Shown: positions 28,346 through 38,805 of the stretch, one piece after another | How positions within the stretch are numbered: the stretch's first letter is position 1 | Layout of the letters: every line of letters starts with the position of its first letter | NCBI GenBank assembly: GCA_002345575.1 | Contig: DDVX01000007.1 | Location: forward strand, 62,001-126,000 | Length of the DNA stretch: 64,000 nucleotides | Direction: 5' to 3' | Source of the DNA: Stutzerimonas stutzeri | Lineage (GTDB): Bacteria > Pseudomonadota > Gammaproteobacteria > Pseudomonadales > Pseudomonadaceae | Program-made: the position numbers and the translations under genes | Notes under the pieces: model-generated | What the model was told of the DNA's origin: nothing | Databases searched by the model: none | What the model saw: the letters and a program-made list of their open reading frames with translations, nothing else

Positions 28346-29656
28346 TCAGGCCGCTTGCGGTGCTTCCGCTGGCTTAACCGCTTCCTCGTAAGAGACCGAT
28401 TTGTCGGTCACCTTGGCCTGCTGCAGAACAGTATCTACAACTTGCTCTTCGAGCACAACCGAACGAACTTCGTTCAATTGCTCGTCGTTTTTGTAATACC
28501 AGGACACCACTTGCTCAGGCTCTTGGTACGCAGAGGCCATCTCTTCGATCAGTTCACGAACGCGCGCGTCGTCTGGCTTGAGCTCGAACTGCTTGACCAC
28601 TTCCGCGACGATCAGACCGAGAATGACACGACGCTTGGCCTGCTCCTGAAACATTTCAGCTGGCAGCTGCTCAGGCTTGATGTTGCCGCCGAACTGCTGA
28701 ACGGCCTGTACGCGCAGACGATCAACTTCATTATCGATCAGGGCCTTGGGTGCTTCGATCGGATTAGTGCTGACCAGCCCTTCCATAACCTGGTTCTTGA
28801 CCTTGGTCTTGATGGCCTGGCGCAGCTCGCGCTCCATGTTCTTCTTCACCTCGGCACGGAAGCCTTCGAGGCCACCTTCCTGAACGCCGAACTGAGCGAA
28901 GAACTCGTCATTCAGTTCCGGCAGCTGGGGCGCAGCAACAGCATTGACGGTAACGGTGAACTCAGCGGTCTTGCCAGCCAGGTCGAGGTTTTGATAGTCC
29001 TCGGGGAAAGTTGGCGTGATCACGCGCTCTTCGCCAGCCTTGGCACCGACCAGCGCATCCTCAAAACCTGGAATCATGCGACCTGAACCCAACACCAGCT
29101 GGGTACCCTTGGCCGAACCACCAGCGAAAGCTTCGCCATCGATCTTGCCAACGAAGTCGATTGTCAGCTGGTCGCCGTCCTCGGCAGCACGCTCAACGCC
29201 TTCGTAGCGGGTGTTCTGCTTGCGCAGAATGTCCAGCATGTTGTCGACGTCAGCTTCGCCAACCTCGGCCTGCTGACGCTCGATCTCAATGGACTCGAAA
29301 CCACCAACCTTGAATTCGGGGAAGACTTCAAAAGTCGCCACGTACTCTAGATCCTTGCCCTTCTCGAACACTTTTGGCTCGACGGCAGGCGCACCAGCCG
29401 GATTCAGCTTTTCGGCCACTACAGCTTCATAAAAAGTCGCCTGGATCAGATCACCCAGTGCTTCCTGGCGTGCTGCGGACTCGTAACGCTGACGAATCAC
29501 GCTCATTGGCACCTTGCCAGGGCGGAAACCCGGAATCTTGGCACGACTGGCAGTCTGCTGCAGACGCTTGTTGACTTCGTTCTCGATGCGCTCGACCGGC
29601 ACGCCCACGGTCATGCGGCGCTCAAGAGCGGAGGTGCTTTCAACAGAAACTTGCAT
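28346..29656 (-). CDS. tig: Trigger factor
   Basis: 436 residues from the ATG at 29656, giving the usual MQVSVESTSALERRMTV start. The N-terminal domain has the ribosome-docking motif GFRPGKVPMSVI; the middle FKBP-type domain runs through GDQLTIDFVGKIDGEAF and GSGRMIPGFE; the rest is the chaperone C-terminal domain. Trigger factor binds nascent chains at the ribosome exit. A sigma70-like promoter lies about 60 bp upstream. Confidence 0.97.
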   Translation of the reverse strand: MQVSVESTSALERRMTVGVPVERIENEVNKRLQQTASRAKIPGFRPGKVPMSVIRQRYESAARQEALGDLIQATFYEAVVAEKLNPAGAPAVEPKVFEKGKDLEYVATFEVFPEFKVGGFESIEIERQQAEVGEADVDNMLDILRKQNTRYEGVERAAEDGDQLTIDFVGKIDGEAFAGGSAKGTQLVLGSGRMIPGFEDALVGAKAGEERVITPTFPEDYQNLDLAGKTAEFTVTVNAVAAPQLPELNDEFFAQFGVQEGGLEGFRAEVKKNMERELRQAIKTKVKNQVMEGLVSTNPIEAPKALIDNEVDRLRVQAVQQFGGNIKPEQLPAEMFQEQAKRRVILGLIVAEVVKQFELKPDDARVRELIEEMASAYQEPEQVVSWYYKNDEQLNEVRSVVLEEQVVDTVLQQAKVTDKSVSYEEAVKPAEAPQAA

Positions 29657-29713
29657 GGATTTTCCTCGTTGCACAGACATAAGCCGGCCGTTCCGGCCCC
29701 AGAATGGGCAGGC

Positions 29714-29742
29714 ATTCTAGTAGCTCAAATGGCAGAAGTCAC
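29714..29742 (-). promoter_or_regulatory. Possible sigma70 promoter of tig
   Basis: On the minus strand GTGACT (29742-29737) and TAGAAT (29719-29714) are separated by 17 bp; the predicted start is about 50 bp before the tig ATG. Confidence 0.45.
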
Positions 29743-30161
29743 CCTGCTCTGACGCTGTGTGTCTATAAAAGTAGCTGCACCGCACGGCGACAAATAGCGC
29801 ATGCGCCTTCGTACCTATAGATACAGCGGCCCGGACACAGGCATGCGCTGCAAAAATCGCGTCGTCTCGCTACCGGCAGGCTGTCGGGCATCCATTCTAT
29901 TCAGCCCCGGCTAGCCGCAAGCGGCCGTGAATGGCCGTAAGCGTTAAGGGTAGCGCTCTCGACAGACTAAAAGCAGTAATAATTCAATTAAAATGATTTA
30001 AACTGCGATTATTATTCATTATCTGTCATGCAAGTAAGCACGCACACTACATTCGCTCCCTAGCACCTTCACGCCTCCAGATACCACTCCTTCGGAGGCT
30101 GTAGTAAGCAGTGCAGTGGAACAAACCTTGTTGCTTATTCTTGCGTGTAGTGGATGTACTC
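29743..30161. other. Intergenic region between tig and ccoN
   Basis: No convincing ORF, tRNA or repeat seen. It becomes AT-rich around 29975-30025. No recognisable Anr (FNR-type) box was found upstream of ccoN. Confidence 0.5.
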
Positions 30162-31610
<1,449 letters not shown>

Positions 31611-31649
31611 TCAGCATCGCAGGGCTCGTGGGACAGATAACTGCGCTTT

Positions 31650-32121
31650 TCTTGGAAGGATTGCGACGCCAATCGAATCCATCGGCAGGCAGCAAATTTG
31701 ATAGAGGCGTGCTTCACCATCAATCCGGCAGCCTGGCACAGGCGATAGACCCGCTTTTGCTAGCCCGCCGCTGCTGAATTATGCAGGCGCCGATAGCCAA
31801 AGCGCCGACACTTCTGTACCAGCTCCACGAGTGTGTTTGCAGCTTGGTGTTTCGCTCGCTGGAGCGGGTTGATAGCGCAGCACCGAACGAAACAGCCCGA
31901 TTAGCCGACAGGCACGGCGCTCGGAAATGCCGGTTATGGCCTGCATCTCCTGCACCGCCTACCGCCTACCGCCGTGCCGTCGGGCTTACCTTTTCCCTGG
32001 CGACCACCTTCCGTGCCTCGACATCCAGATGGACTTCGGCCAGCAGCTTCTTCAGCTGGCTGCTCTCCAGCTTAAGATCCTTGGGCCGCTTGGCGTCCGG
32101 CACGCTCGTGCCACCCACCAT
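31650..32121 (-). pseudogene. Decayed IS3-family transposase remnant
   Basis: The minus strand reads a C-terminal OrfA piece (SVPDAKRPKDLKLESSQLKK, then LLAEVHLD). After frame changes it continues with OrfB N-terminal signatures, ISERRACRLIGLFRSVLRY, KCRRFGYRRLH and QKRVYRLCQAAGL. Several frameshifts or stops interrupt it and the catalytic core is missing, so it is dead. No inverted repeats or target duplication were found. It lies between orphan ccoN and the exopolysaccharide gene series, marking past rearrangement. Confidence 0.75.
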
Positions 32122-32388
32122 GGCATGCAGGGCGCTTTTCAGCGCTGCCATCTTTCCAGTCGATTCCTGCTCAGTTTCCGCCGGCCCAAATAGCACCTTA
32201 TGGAATTTCCAGTCGAACCATAGCCGCGATGCTAAGCTCTTCGCTCTCGTGGCAACCTACCGTACGGATAACATCGCTTCGATAAAGCCTCGATTAAAGC
32301 GGCGTATTATCGATTGCGCATCACCCCGCTGGCCCCTATCGCGCCGGTGTGATATCCACTTCTGAACCGTGTTGAAAAAGGCTTCTTC

Positions 32389-34257
32389 GTGCTGTTCTGG
32401 AAACAACCTGCATTTCTGGCACGGCTAATGGTCACTCTGACCCTTGCCGGCGTGCTTATCCTCGCCGTCACGGCATTTATAGGGCGCAACACTTTTGAAC
32501 GTCTCGACGCGCTCGACGGGCCAGCTGAGATAAGTCCCGTCGTGGAGCAAGATCCCTCCGACTGGAAACTTTATGACAGAGGTGAAACTTCGCGCCTGGC
32601 GATCCTGCTCACTAGCGAGGATTCCGCCTGGCTCGGCCTTGCCCATGGGCTCAGGAGTATCGGCGTACCCTTTCGCATCACCCGCGATGTGGCCGAGGCC
32701 ACGCGCCACGACATGGTGCTGGCCTACCCCCTGCTGTCGGGAAGAACCCTCGACGAGCCGGGGCGCATGGCCCTGCGCCGTTACGTCGAGGCGGGCGGCA
32801 CGCTCATCGCGACCCAGGTACTCGGTGGCGGCCTGCAGGATCTGTTCGGCTTTTCCTCGGTTAGCGAGTCGCGCGCGCACCACAGCATTACCTTCGAGGT
32901 GGCACCCGGCCTTGAGTGGCTGAGCCATCCCCACGAGCGCACCGTGCTGCTCGGCCAGCCCGACCTGCAGGCCAGCTGGGTCGGCACACAGGTGTACGAC
33001 GGCGCGCAGCAGGTGCTGGCCCGGTTCGACGATGGCTCCGCGGCTTTGGTGAAAGGCGCCAACGAATCCGGAGGCAGTGCTTATGCGTTGGGCTTTGACC
33101 TCGGCTTTTTCATATTGCGGGCGCACAACGACCGGAACGACCAAAGCTATCGCGCCTACGCCAACGGCTACGAACCCTCGGTAGACGTCTGGCTGCGCTG
33201 GCTCAAGGCACTCTACCGAAAACACGAACCGCTGGCCGTCACGCTCGGTACCGTACCCCAAGGGCAGCAGCTCGCAGCGGTGGTCACCTTCGATGTGGAC
33301 TACGTGGCGTCGATGGACAACCTGCTCGCTTATCGGGACCTGCTGGTACGCGAAAGCGTACCCGCAACCTTCTTCCTGCAGACCAAGTATTACCGCGACT
33401 TCCAAGACGAAGGCTTCTTCAATGACCGCACGCTCGCCGCCGTCGACGCCTTGGTCAAGGCCGATATGGAGATCGCCAGTCATTCCGTCAGCCATTCGGA
33501 CATGTACGCCTCGGTCCCTCTTGGCGACGGCCACGAGCGCTTTCCGGGCTACCAGCCGCGCGTCAAGGCCATCGGCGATACCCGTGGTGCGACGGTGCTC
33601 GGCGAGCTCAGGGTAAGCCGGTTTCTGCTGCAGCAGCTCAGCGGTGCACCGGTTGCATCGTTCCGTCCCGGCTACCTGGCAACACCACCGCGGCTCTACG
33701 AAGCGATGGAGGCAGCCGGCTATCGTTACTCCAGCTCCGCAACGGCCGGCAACCTCACCACGCACCTGCCGTTTCGCGCGAATGCGCAACGCTCCTACTC
33801 GCACGAAACGGGCATCTTCGAGTTTCCGATCGCTATTGAAGACGAGTTCCTTCCGGTGATGGATCAACGCGTCGACGAAGCGCTGGCGCTAGCCCGACAG
33901 CTCGCTCAATACGGCGGCAGTTACGTGATCCTTATTCACCCCAACGAGATCGACCACAAGTACCGCTTCCTGGAGCAGGTCCTGCCGAAACTCAAGCCGT
34001 TCGCCTGGTTCGGGACACTCAGCCAGTACGGCAGCTGGTGGGCTGCGCGAGATCAGGTCGAAGTCGATCTGTCGCAGCAGCAAGGCAAGCTGGAGTTGCG
34101 CCTGACTGCTACCGAACCGCTGGAGGGATTGACCCTCGAACTGCCGGCGGGAATGCATCCTCCAGCCAAGGCGGGATTTACGCAGTTGCCAGAAAACCGC
34201 TGGCTGCTCGACAGGCTTCCAATCGGGACCCAGGTGTTCACCCTGACCCGCCCGTGA
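32389..34257 (+). CDS. Membrane-anchored NodB-type polysaccharide deacetylase
   Basis: 622 residues. An N-terminal membrane segment (residues 13-31) anchors a large periplasmic protein. Residues 65-280 resemble a glutamine-amidotransferase-like or glycoside-associated domain. The deacetylase domain has motif 1 VVTFDVDYV (Asp302, Asp304), motif 2 HSVSH (His365, His369), FRPGYL and the late His in YVILIHPNEID. Enzymes of this type remove N-acetyl groups from GlcNAc-like polymers. GTG start at 32389 has AAGG upstream; ATG at 32428 is an alternative. It is separated by 176 bp from the kinase-glycosyltransferase series, and is probably functionally linked to it. Confidence 0.85.
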   Translation: MLFWKQPAFLARLMVTLTLAGVLILAVTAFIGRNTFERLDALDGPAEISPVVEQDPSDWKLYDRGETSRLAILLTSEDSAWLGLAHGLRSIGVPFRITRDVAEATRHDMVLAYPLLSGRTLDEPGRMALRRYVEAGGTLIATQVLGGGLQDLFGFSSVSESRAHHSITFEVAPGLEWLSHPHERTVLLGQPDLQASWVGTQVYDGAQQVLARFDDGSAALVKGANESGGSAYALGFDLGFFILRAHNDRNDQSYRAYANGYEPSVDVWLRWLKALYRKHEPLAVTLGTVPQGQQLAAVVTFDVDYVASMDNLLAYRDLLVRESVPATFFLQTKYYRDFQDEGFFNDRTLAAVDALVKADMEIASHSVSHSDMYASVPLGDGHERFPGYQPRVKAIGDTRGATVLGELRVSRFLLQQLSGAPVASFRPGYLATPPRLYEAMEAAGYRYSSSATAGNLTTHLPFRANAQRSYSHETGIFEFPIAIEDEFLPVMDQRVDEALALARQLAQYGGSYVILIHPNEIDHKYRFLEQVLPKLKPFAWFGTLSQYGSWWAARDQVEVDLSQQQGKLELRLTATEPLEGLTLELPAGMHPPAKAGFTQLPENRWLLDRLPIGTQVFTLTRP

Positions 34258-34433
34258 TGCCAGCTTGAGCGCCGCGCCGGCGAAGCTGCCCTGCACCTTG
34301 GCGCAGCGACAGCACGTCAGGCGCTGTGCTTCTCATCTAAGAAAGAACGTCTATAGTGCAGTTTAGTAGGTAGGCCGCCAGCCCGGAGCATGGACGGCTA
34401 TCTGTTGTCGGTCCGGGCATTAGGAGTACAGGT

Positions 34434-37286
34434 TTGCTGACACTTGCTACCAGAGGTTGGCATTACCTCGCTTTTCTCCTGGCCTTCGTGCTGCTCGCGG
34501 TCCTCGGCTGGCACGGCAAGCGCACGCAGGAAGCGCTGCTAGCTAACAACCGCTCCGTCGCGCAAAGCCTGGAAATCATCACCTCGGTCCAAGCGATGCT
34601 GTCTTCGCTGCAGGACATTGAGACGGGCTCGCGCGGTTTCATCATTACCAGCGACCCGGTCTACCTGGAGCCCTACACCATCGGCCTCTCGCATCTGGAA
34701 CGGGACCGACGGGCCCTGGAACTGCAGCTCCAGGGCCGCGACTTCCCTGGCAGCGCCTGGTTCGAAACGCTCGATGCAGCCATTGCCGAACGGATCAAGA
34801 TCGCTGCGAGAAACATCCAGTACCGGCGCGAAGCGGGGCTCAAAGCGACCGCTGAGCGCGTGCAGCAGACCGGCGGCAGGCAATTGATGGACCGGCTGCG
34901 CGGCCTGCTCAACGCGGTCGAACAGCGGGAGCGCAGCCAACTGGAGGCATCCAACCAGAAGGTCTCTGACACCACGCAGCGCAGCCAGCAACTGGCGCTG
35001 CTGGGCAGCATGATCGTGGGGCTGCTCTTCCTCGCTGCGCTGTGGGCGGTTCAGCGAAGCCTTAAAATTCGCCATCAACTGGCTCAAACCGCGCAAGCCG
35101 GCGCCGCCCGCCTGAGCGCCTTGTTTGAGGCAATTCCCGACCATCTCTACACCGTGGATGACCAGCAGCGCGTATACAATTTATCCATGGGCGCAACGCC
35201 GGGTCCCATGCCGCATGCAATCGAACCCTTGCTGCTCGATCTTCTCAGACAACGCGAAGATGATCGGGCGCGCACGACCCTCTGGTGCGAGCTGCTGGAG
35301 AAACGAATATTCGAAGTCCGTGTAGCGCCCACGGGGCTGGGTGATCATCTGGCGATCGCACGTGACGTGACCGAACTGGAGCGAAGCCGTGAGTCCCTGC
35401 GCGATCACCAGGCATTCCTGCGGCGGGTAGTCGATACCGACGACAACCTGATCTTCGTCCGCGACCAGGAAGGCCGGTTCTTGCTGTGCAACAGCGCCTT
35501 GGCGAAGCTGATCAATCTACAGCCGCACCATCTGGAACAGCGCTTGCCGGGCGATATTGCCTCGGCTCAGCTGTTTGCACCGCTCTTGGTGGGCGATGAC
35601 GAGCTCTGCCAAGGCATGGGCGAATTGCGCATCAGTGAAGTGGCACTCACCGACCTAAATGGCCAGGAGCACTGGTTTCAGATGGTCAAGCGTCCTTTGC
35701 GCACCTCGGCGAGGACTTGCCACGTGGTAACGGTGGCTGTGGACATCTCCCAGCGCCACCGGATGGAACAGATGAAGACCGAATTCATCTCCACCGTCAG
35801 CCATGAGCTGCGCACGCCCCTTACCTCCATTCGCGGCGCACTCAGCATGCTCGTCAACGGTGTCGCCGGCCCGATTCCCGATGCGGCGCAGCCGCTCGTG
35901 GCCATTGCCAACAAGAACAGTGAGCGGCTGGTCAGACTGATCAACGACATCCTAGACATCGAGAAGCTCGATGCTGACCGCATGGTGTTCGATGCACAGT
36001 ATTGCGACTCTCTGGCCCTGGTCGAACAGTCGCTGTTCGACATCGCGCCCTATGCCAGTGAATACGGCGTGAGTGTGGTGCTCGCGCCGCAAGCCGGCCC
36101 GCAGAAGACCGAGATCAAGGTGGACCCGGATCGCTTCGCACAAGTGATGGCGAACCTGCTGTCAAACGCCATCAAGCATTCGCCGCGCGGCGGGACGGTC
36201 ACGGTCGACCAGCACGCTGACGACAGCACACTGGAAATCGGCGTACGGGATGAAGGCGCCGGCATCCCCGAAGATTTTCGCTCGCGCATTTTCCAGCGAT
36301 TCGCCCAGGCGGACTCCTCTGACGTCCGCCAACGTGGCGGTACCGGTCTGGGCCTGGCGATCACCCGCTCGCTGATCGAAAAAATGCACGGACAGGTGGG
36401 TTTCGACTCGACACCCGGCCAGGGCAGCCGCTTCTGGCTTCGGCTACCGCTCCAATTGTCATCTTGCGCGGAACCGGAGCCCACTCCCCCTCCCGTTTCT
36501 GCACCGTCCGCGCGCCGCACGCTGATCCTGATCGTCGAACCCGACCAGGCTTCTTCCGAGTTGCTGGCCGAGGCCCTGCAACAGCATGGCTATGCCACTC
36601 TGACCGCCTCGAGCACCGCTGAAGCACGAGCGCTATTTGCACATCACAACATTGATGCGCTAACGCTTAGCGCGGCACTGGTCGAGGAAGAAAACGGTGC
36701 CTTCCTGCAGAGCCTGCGCAGCCAACCGCTCTATCGCTCGTTGCCGGTATTGATCGTCGGCCTGCAACCTCAACGCCGGGACAGCGACGAGACCGCGCTT
36801 CAAGGTGGCGCGGTCAGCGTAATCGACTGGCTGCACAAGCCCGTCGACGCGGCGCGAGTGGTGACGATGATTCGGGCCTGCCTGCCTCACCAGGCGGCCA
36901 GGCCACGAATTCTTCATGTCGAAGACGATGAGGACCTGCGAACCTTACTGGCCAGAGGCATTGCCACACTGGATGTGGAGCTGCAGGGCGTGGCCACACT
37001 TGGCGAAGCCCGGCACCAAATCGATAACCAGCGCTTCGATCTGGTGATCCTCGACCTGATGCTGCCTGACGGCAGCGGCACCGAACTCTTCGACCTGCTG
37101 GCCAGCAGCGTACCGGCTCCGCCGGTCATTCTCTTTTCCGCGCTGGACGCGCCGGTCGTGGACAACCGGCTGACGCTGCGCCAGCTGGTCAAGTCTCGCC
37201 ACGACAGCGATCAACTCGCTCGGCTGATCCAGCATCTGCTGCTGCGTTGGCCCGCCGCGCAGCACAACGACAACAACGAGGTTTAA
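34434..37286 (+). CDS. CHASE3 hybrid sensor histidine kinase with two receiver domains
   Basis: 950 residues with TTG start and AGGAG 7 bp upstream. Layout: membrane segment 10-25, CHASE3-type extracytoplasmic domain 30-185 (ETGSRGFIIT), second membrane segment 187-207, PAS-like region 225-440, HisKA with His457 in STVSHELRTPLTS, HATPase with N box NLLSNAIKH, DEGAGIP and GGTGLGLAI, then two receiver domains. Receiver 1 (696-815) has Ser746 where the phospho-Asp should be but keeps Lys802. Receiver 2 (825-940) has Asp874 in VILDLMLPDGSG. A separate receiver protein is encoded 2 bp downstream, so a branched phosphorelay is likely, controlling the polysaccharide genes that follow. Confidence 0.92.
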   Translation: MLTLATRGWHYLAFLLAFVLLAVLGWHGKRTQEALLANNRSVAQSLEIITSVQAMLSSLQDIETGSRGFIITSDPVYLEPYTIGLSHLERDRRALELQLQGRDFPGSAWFETLDAAIAERIKIAARNIQYRREAGLKATAERVQQTGGRQLMDRLRGLLNAVEQRERSQLEASNQKVSDTTQRSQQLALLGSMIVGLLFLAALWAVQRSLKIRHQLAQTAQAGAARLSALFEAIPDHLYTVDDQQRVYNLSMGATPGPMPHAIEPLLLDLLRQREDDRARTTLWCELLEKRIFEVRVAPTGLGDHLAIARDVTELERSRESLRDHQAFLRRVVDTDDNLIFVRDQEGRFLLCNSALAKLINLQPHHLEQRLPGDIASAQLFAPLLVGDDELCQGMGELRISEVALTDLNGQEHWFQMVKRPLRTSARTCHVVTVAVDISQRHRMEQMKTEFISTVSHELRTPLTSIRGALSMLVNGVAGPIPDAAQPLVAIANKNSERLVRLINDILDIEKLDADRMVFDAQYCDSLALVEQSLFDIAPYASEYGVSVVLAPQAGPQKTEIKVDPDRFAQVMANLLSNAIKHSPRGGTVTVDQHADDSTLEIGVRDEGAGIPEDFRSRIFQRFAQADSSDVRQRGGTGLGLAITRSLIEKMHGQVGFDSTPGQGSRFWLRLPLQLSSCAEPEPTPPPVSAPSARRTLILIVEPDQASSELLAEALQQHGYATLTASSTAEARALFAHHNIDALTLSAALVEEENGAFLQSLRSQPLYRSLPVLIVGLQPQRRDSDETALQGGAVSVIDWLHKPVDAARVVTMIRACLPHQAARPRILHVEDDEDLRTLLARGIATLDVELQGVATLGEARHQIDNQRFDLVILDLMLPDGSGTELFDLLASSVPAPPVILFSALDAPVVDNRLTLRQLVKSRHDSDQLARLIQHLLLRWPAAQHNDNNEV

Positions 37287-37288
37287 AC

Positions 37289-37675
37289 ATGCAAGGCTCT
37301 GCTGGACAACGCATTCTCATGGTGGAAGACGAGGAGGACATCGCCTTTCTCATCCGCTTCCTGCTCGAACGTCACGGCTTCGTCGTCGAGCATGCAGCCG
37401 ATGGACGCCAGGCGCTGGAACACTTCGCCACGAACACCCCACCCGACCTGGCGTTGATGGACATCATGTTGCCCTACCACGATGGGCTGGAACTGATCGA
37501 GCGGCTGCGAGCCCAGGCCGGTTGGGAAGCGGTACCGGTTCTGATGCTCACCGCAAAGGCCCGCGAGGCCGACGTGGTCCGCGCGCTGGAGCTGGGCGCG
37601 GACGACTACGTGACCAAACCCTTTCAGCCTGAAGAGCTGCTAGCACGGATTCGTCGTTTGCTGAGGGGGCGGTAA
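37289..37675 (+). CDS. Single-domain response regulator
   Basis: 128 residues, a lone receiver with no output domain. Acidic pocket VEDEED at 12-17, phospho-acceptor Asp58 in LALMDIMLP, and Lys110 in VTKPFQPEEL. It follows the hybrid kinase by 2 bp and its stop overlaps the next start (TAATG). Lacking an effector, it probably acts by protein-protein contact, perhaps on the synthase complex. The start at 37289 avoids 14 extra residues that would overlap the kinase gene. Confidence 0.93.
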   Translation: MQGSAGQRILMVEDEEDIAFLIRFLLERHGFVVEHAADGRQALEHFATNTPPDLALMDIMLPYHDGLELIERLRAQAGWEAVPVLMLTAKAREADVVRALELGADDYVTKPFQPEELLARIRRLLRGR

Positions 37676-38805
37676 TGATCCGTCTCGCCCTGTTGCTGGC
37701 GCTGGCATTGCCCTGTGGCAGTGCGCTGGCCGATCTCGCGACGGCGGAGCGCCAGGTGCGCGAACAGCAGCTCGACGCGGCCCGCGCGACGCTCGAAGCA
37801 CACCTTGCAGAGCAACCCGGCGACCAGGACGCGCGCTTTCTGCTGGCACGTATATACGCCTGGCAAGGCCGTACTGAAGACGCTCTGCCGATCTATGAGT
37901 CTCTGCTGAGCAGGCAGTCTGACAACGTCGACTACCTTTTTGGCCAGGGCCAAACTCTGCTTTGGGGCGGCTTCCCGCAACGGGCCCTGGAGTCGCTGGA
38001 ACGCGCCGCCGTCATCGCACCGGATTATGCCGATATACAAACCGCGATCCAGCAGGCCCGCGCGGCATCGGCCGTCCCGGTGATAGCGACGACGCCCATC
38101 GCCAATCTGTCGACGCAGCGGCGCCACGAGCTGCAGATTTCCACGCGCAAGGACTCGCTGGACAATGGCTTCGACGACTGGCGCAGCCATCGCCTGGATT
38201 ACGCCTCGACACGCCCGGAAGGGCCCGCCTGGTACGGCGCGCTGCTGCGCGAACAACGATTTGGCGAGTGGGACGAAGGTGTCGAGCTGGGCACGATACT
38301 GTCGCTAAACGAGAGATGGACGCTACAACCGGAAGTTGGTTACCAGCCATCTCCATTCTTCCTTCCTAAGTGGCACGCCGACCTGCGCTTGCAGCGACGC
38401 TTCGACGACGGCTATCTGGGCGCGATCAGCGTCCGCCGTACTGAGTATGAAACCACGCGCGTTGATCGGCTCGCCCTGAATGCCGAGCGATATTTCGGCA
38501 ACTGGCGCGCCGGTTACACCATCAACATTACAGATGTCGCCAATGCCGGAACGCCCGTGGGCCACAATCTGGGGCTGGATTATTACTACCAAGGCCTCAG
38601 CTATGCCGGCGTGCGGCTGACAGCCGGTGATGAAGAAGCTGTCGAGGAACAGCAGCTGATCACCAGCGATGTCCGAGGCATCAGCTTCCTGGGGCGCCAC
38701 TGGTTCTCCCGGCATTGGGCCATGACCTGGGAGGTCGGTCATCTCGAGCAAGGTGACTACTACTCCCGACAATGGCTCCAGTTCGGCCTGCGCCATGCCT
38801 TCTGA
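37675..38805 (+). CDS. YaiO-type outer-membrane beta-barrel with TPR-like N-terminus
   Basis: 376 residues. Signal peptide ending SALA-D near 20, TPR-like helices at 22-135 (ARFLLARIYAWQGRTEDALP), then a barrel domain with alternating aromatic strands that ends in phenylalanine (LQFGLRHAF), the usual outer-membrane assembly signal. YaiO-like barrels accompany exopolysaccharide synthases and are candidates for export pores. Its start overlaps the response-regulator stop by one base, and the 3' end overlaps the HEAT gene by 11 bp. Confidence 0.87.
   Translation: MIRLALLLALALPCGSALADLATAERQVREQQLDAARATLEAHLAEQPGDQDARFLLARIYAWQGRTEDALPIYESLLSRQSDNVDYLFGQGQTLLWGGFPQRALESLERAAVIAPDYADIQTAIQQARAASAVPVIATTPIANLSTQRRHELQISTRKDSLDNGFDDWRSHRLDYASTRPEGPAWYGALLREQRFGEWDEGVELGTILSLNERWTLQPEVGYQPSPFFLPKWHADLRLQRRFDDGYLGAISVRRTEYETTRVDRLALNAERYFGNWRAGYTINITDVANAGTPVGHNLGLDYYYQGLSYAGVRLTAGDEEAVEEQQLITSDVRGISFLGRHWFSRHWAMTWEVGHLEQGDYYSRQWLQFGLRHAF

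Noticed and set aside
29743..30161. Anr box upstream of ccoN
   Set aside because: The AT-rich stretch near 29980-30010 has no TTGAT-N4-ATCAA match within one mismatch.
31781..32365. 194-codon plus-strand frame
   Set aside because: It is antisense to recognisable IS3 OrfA/OrfB fragments and has Ser/Arg-rich shadow composition.
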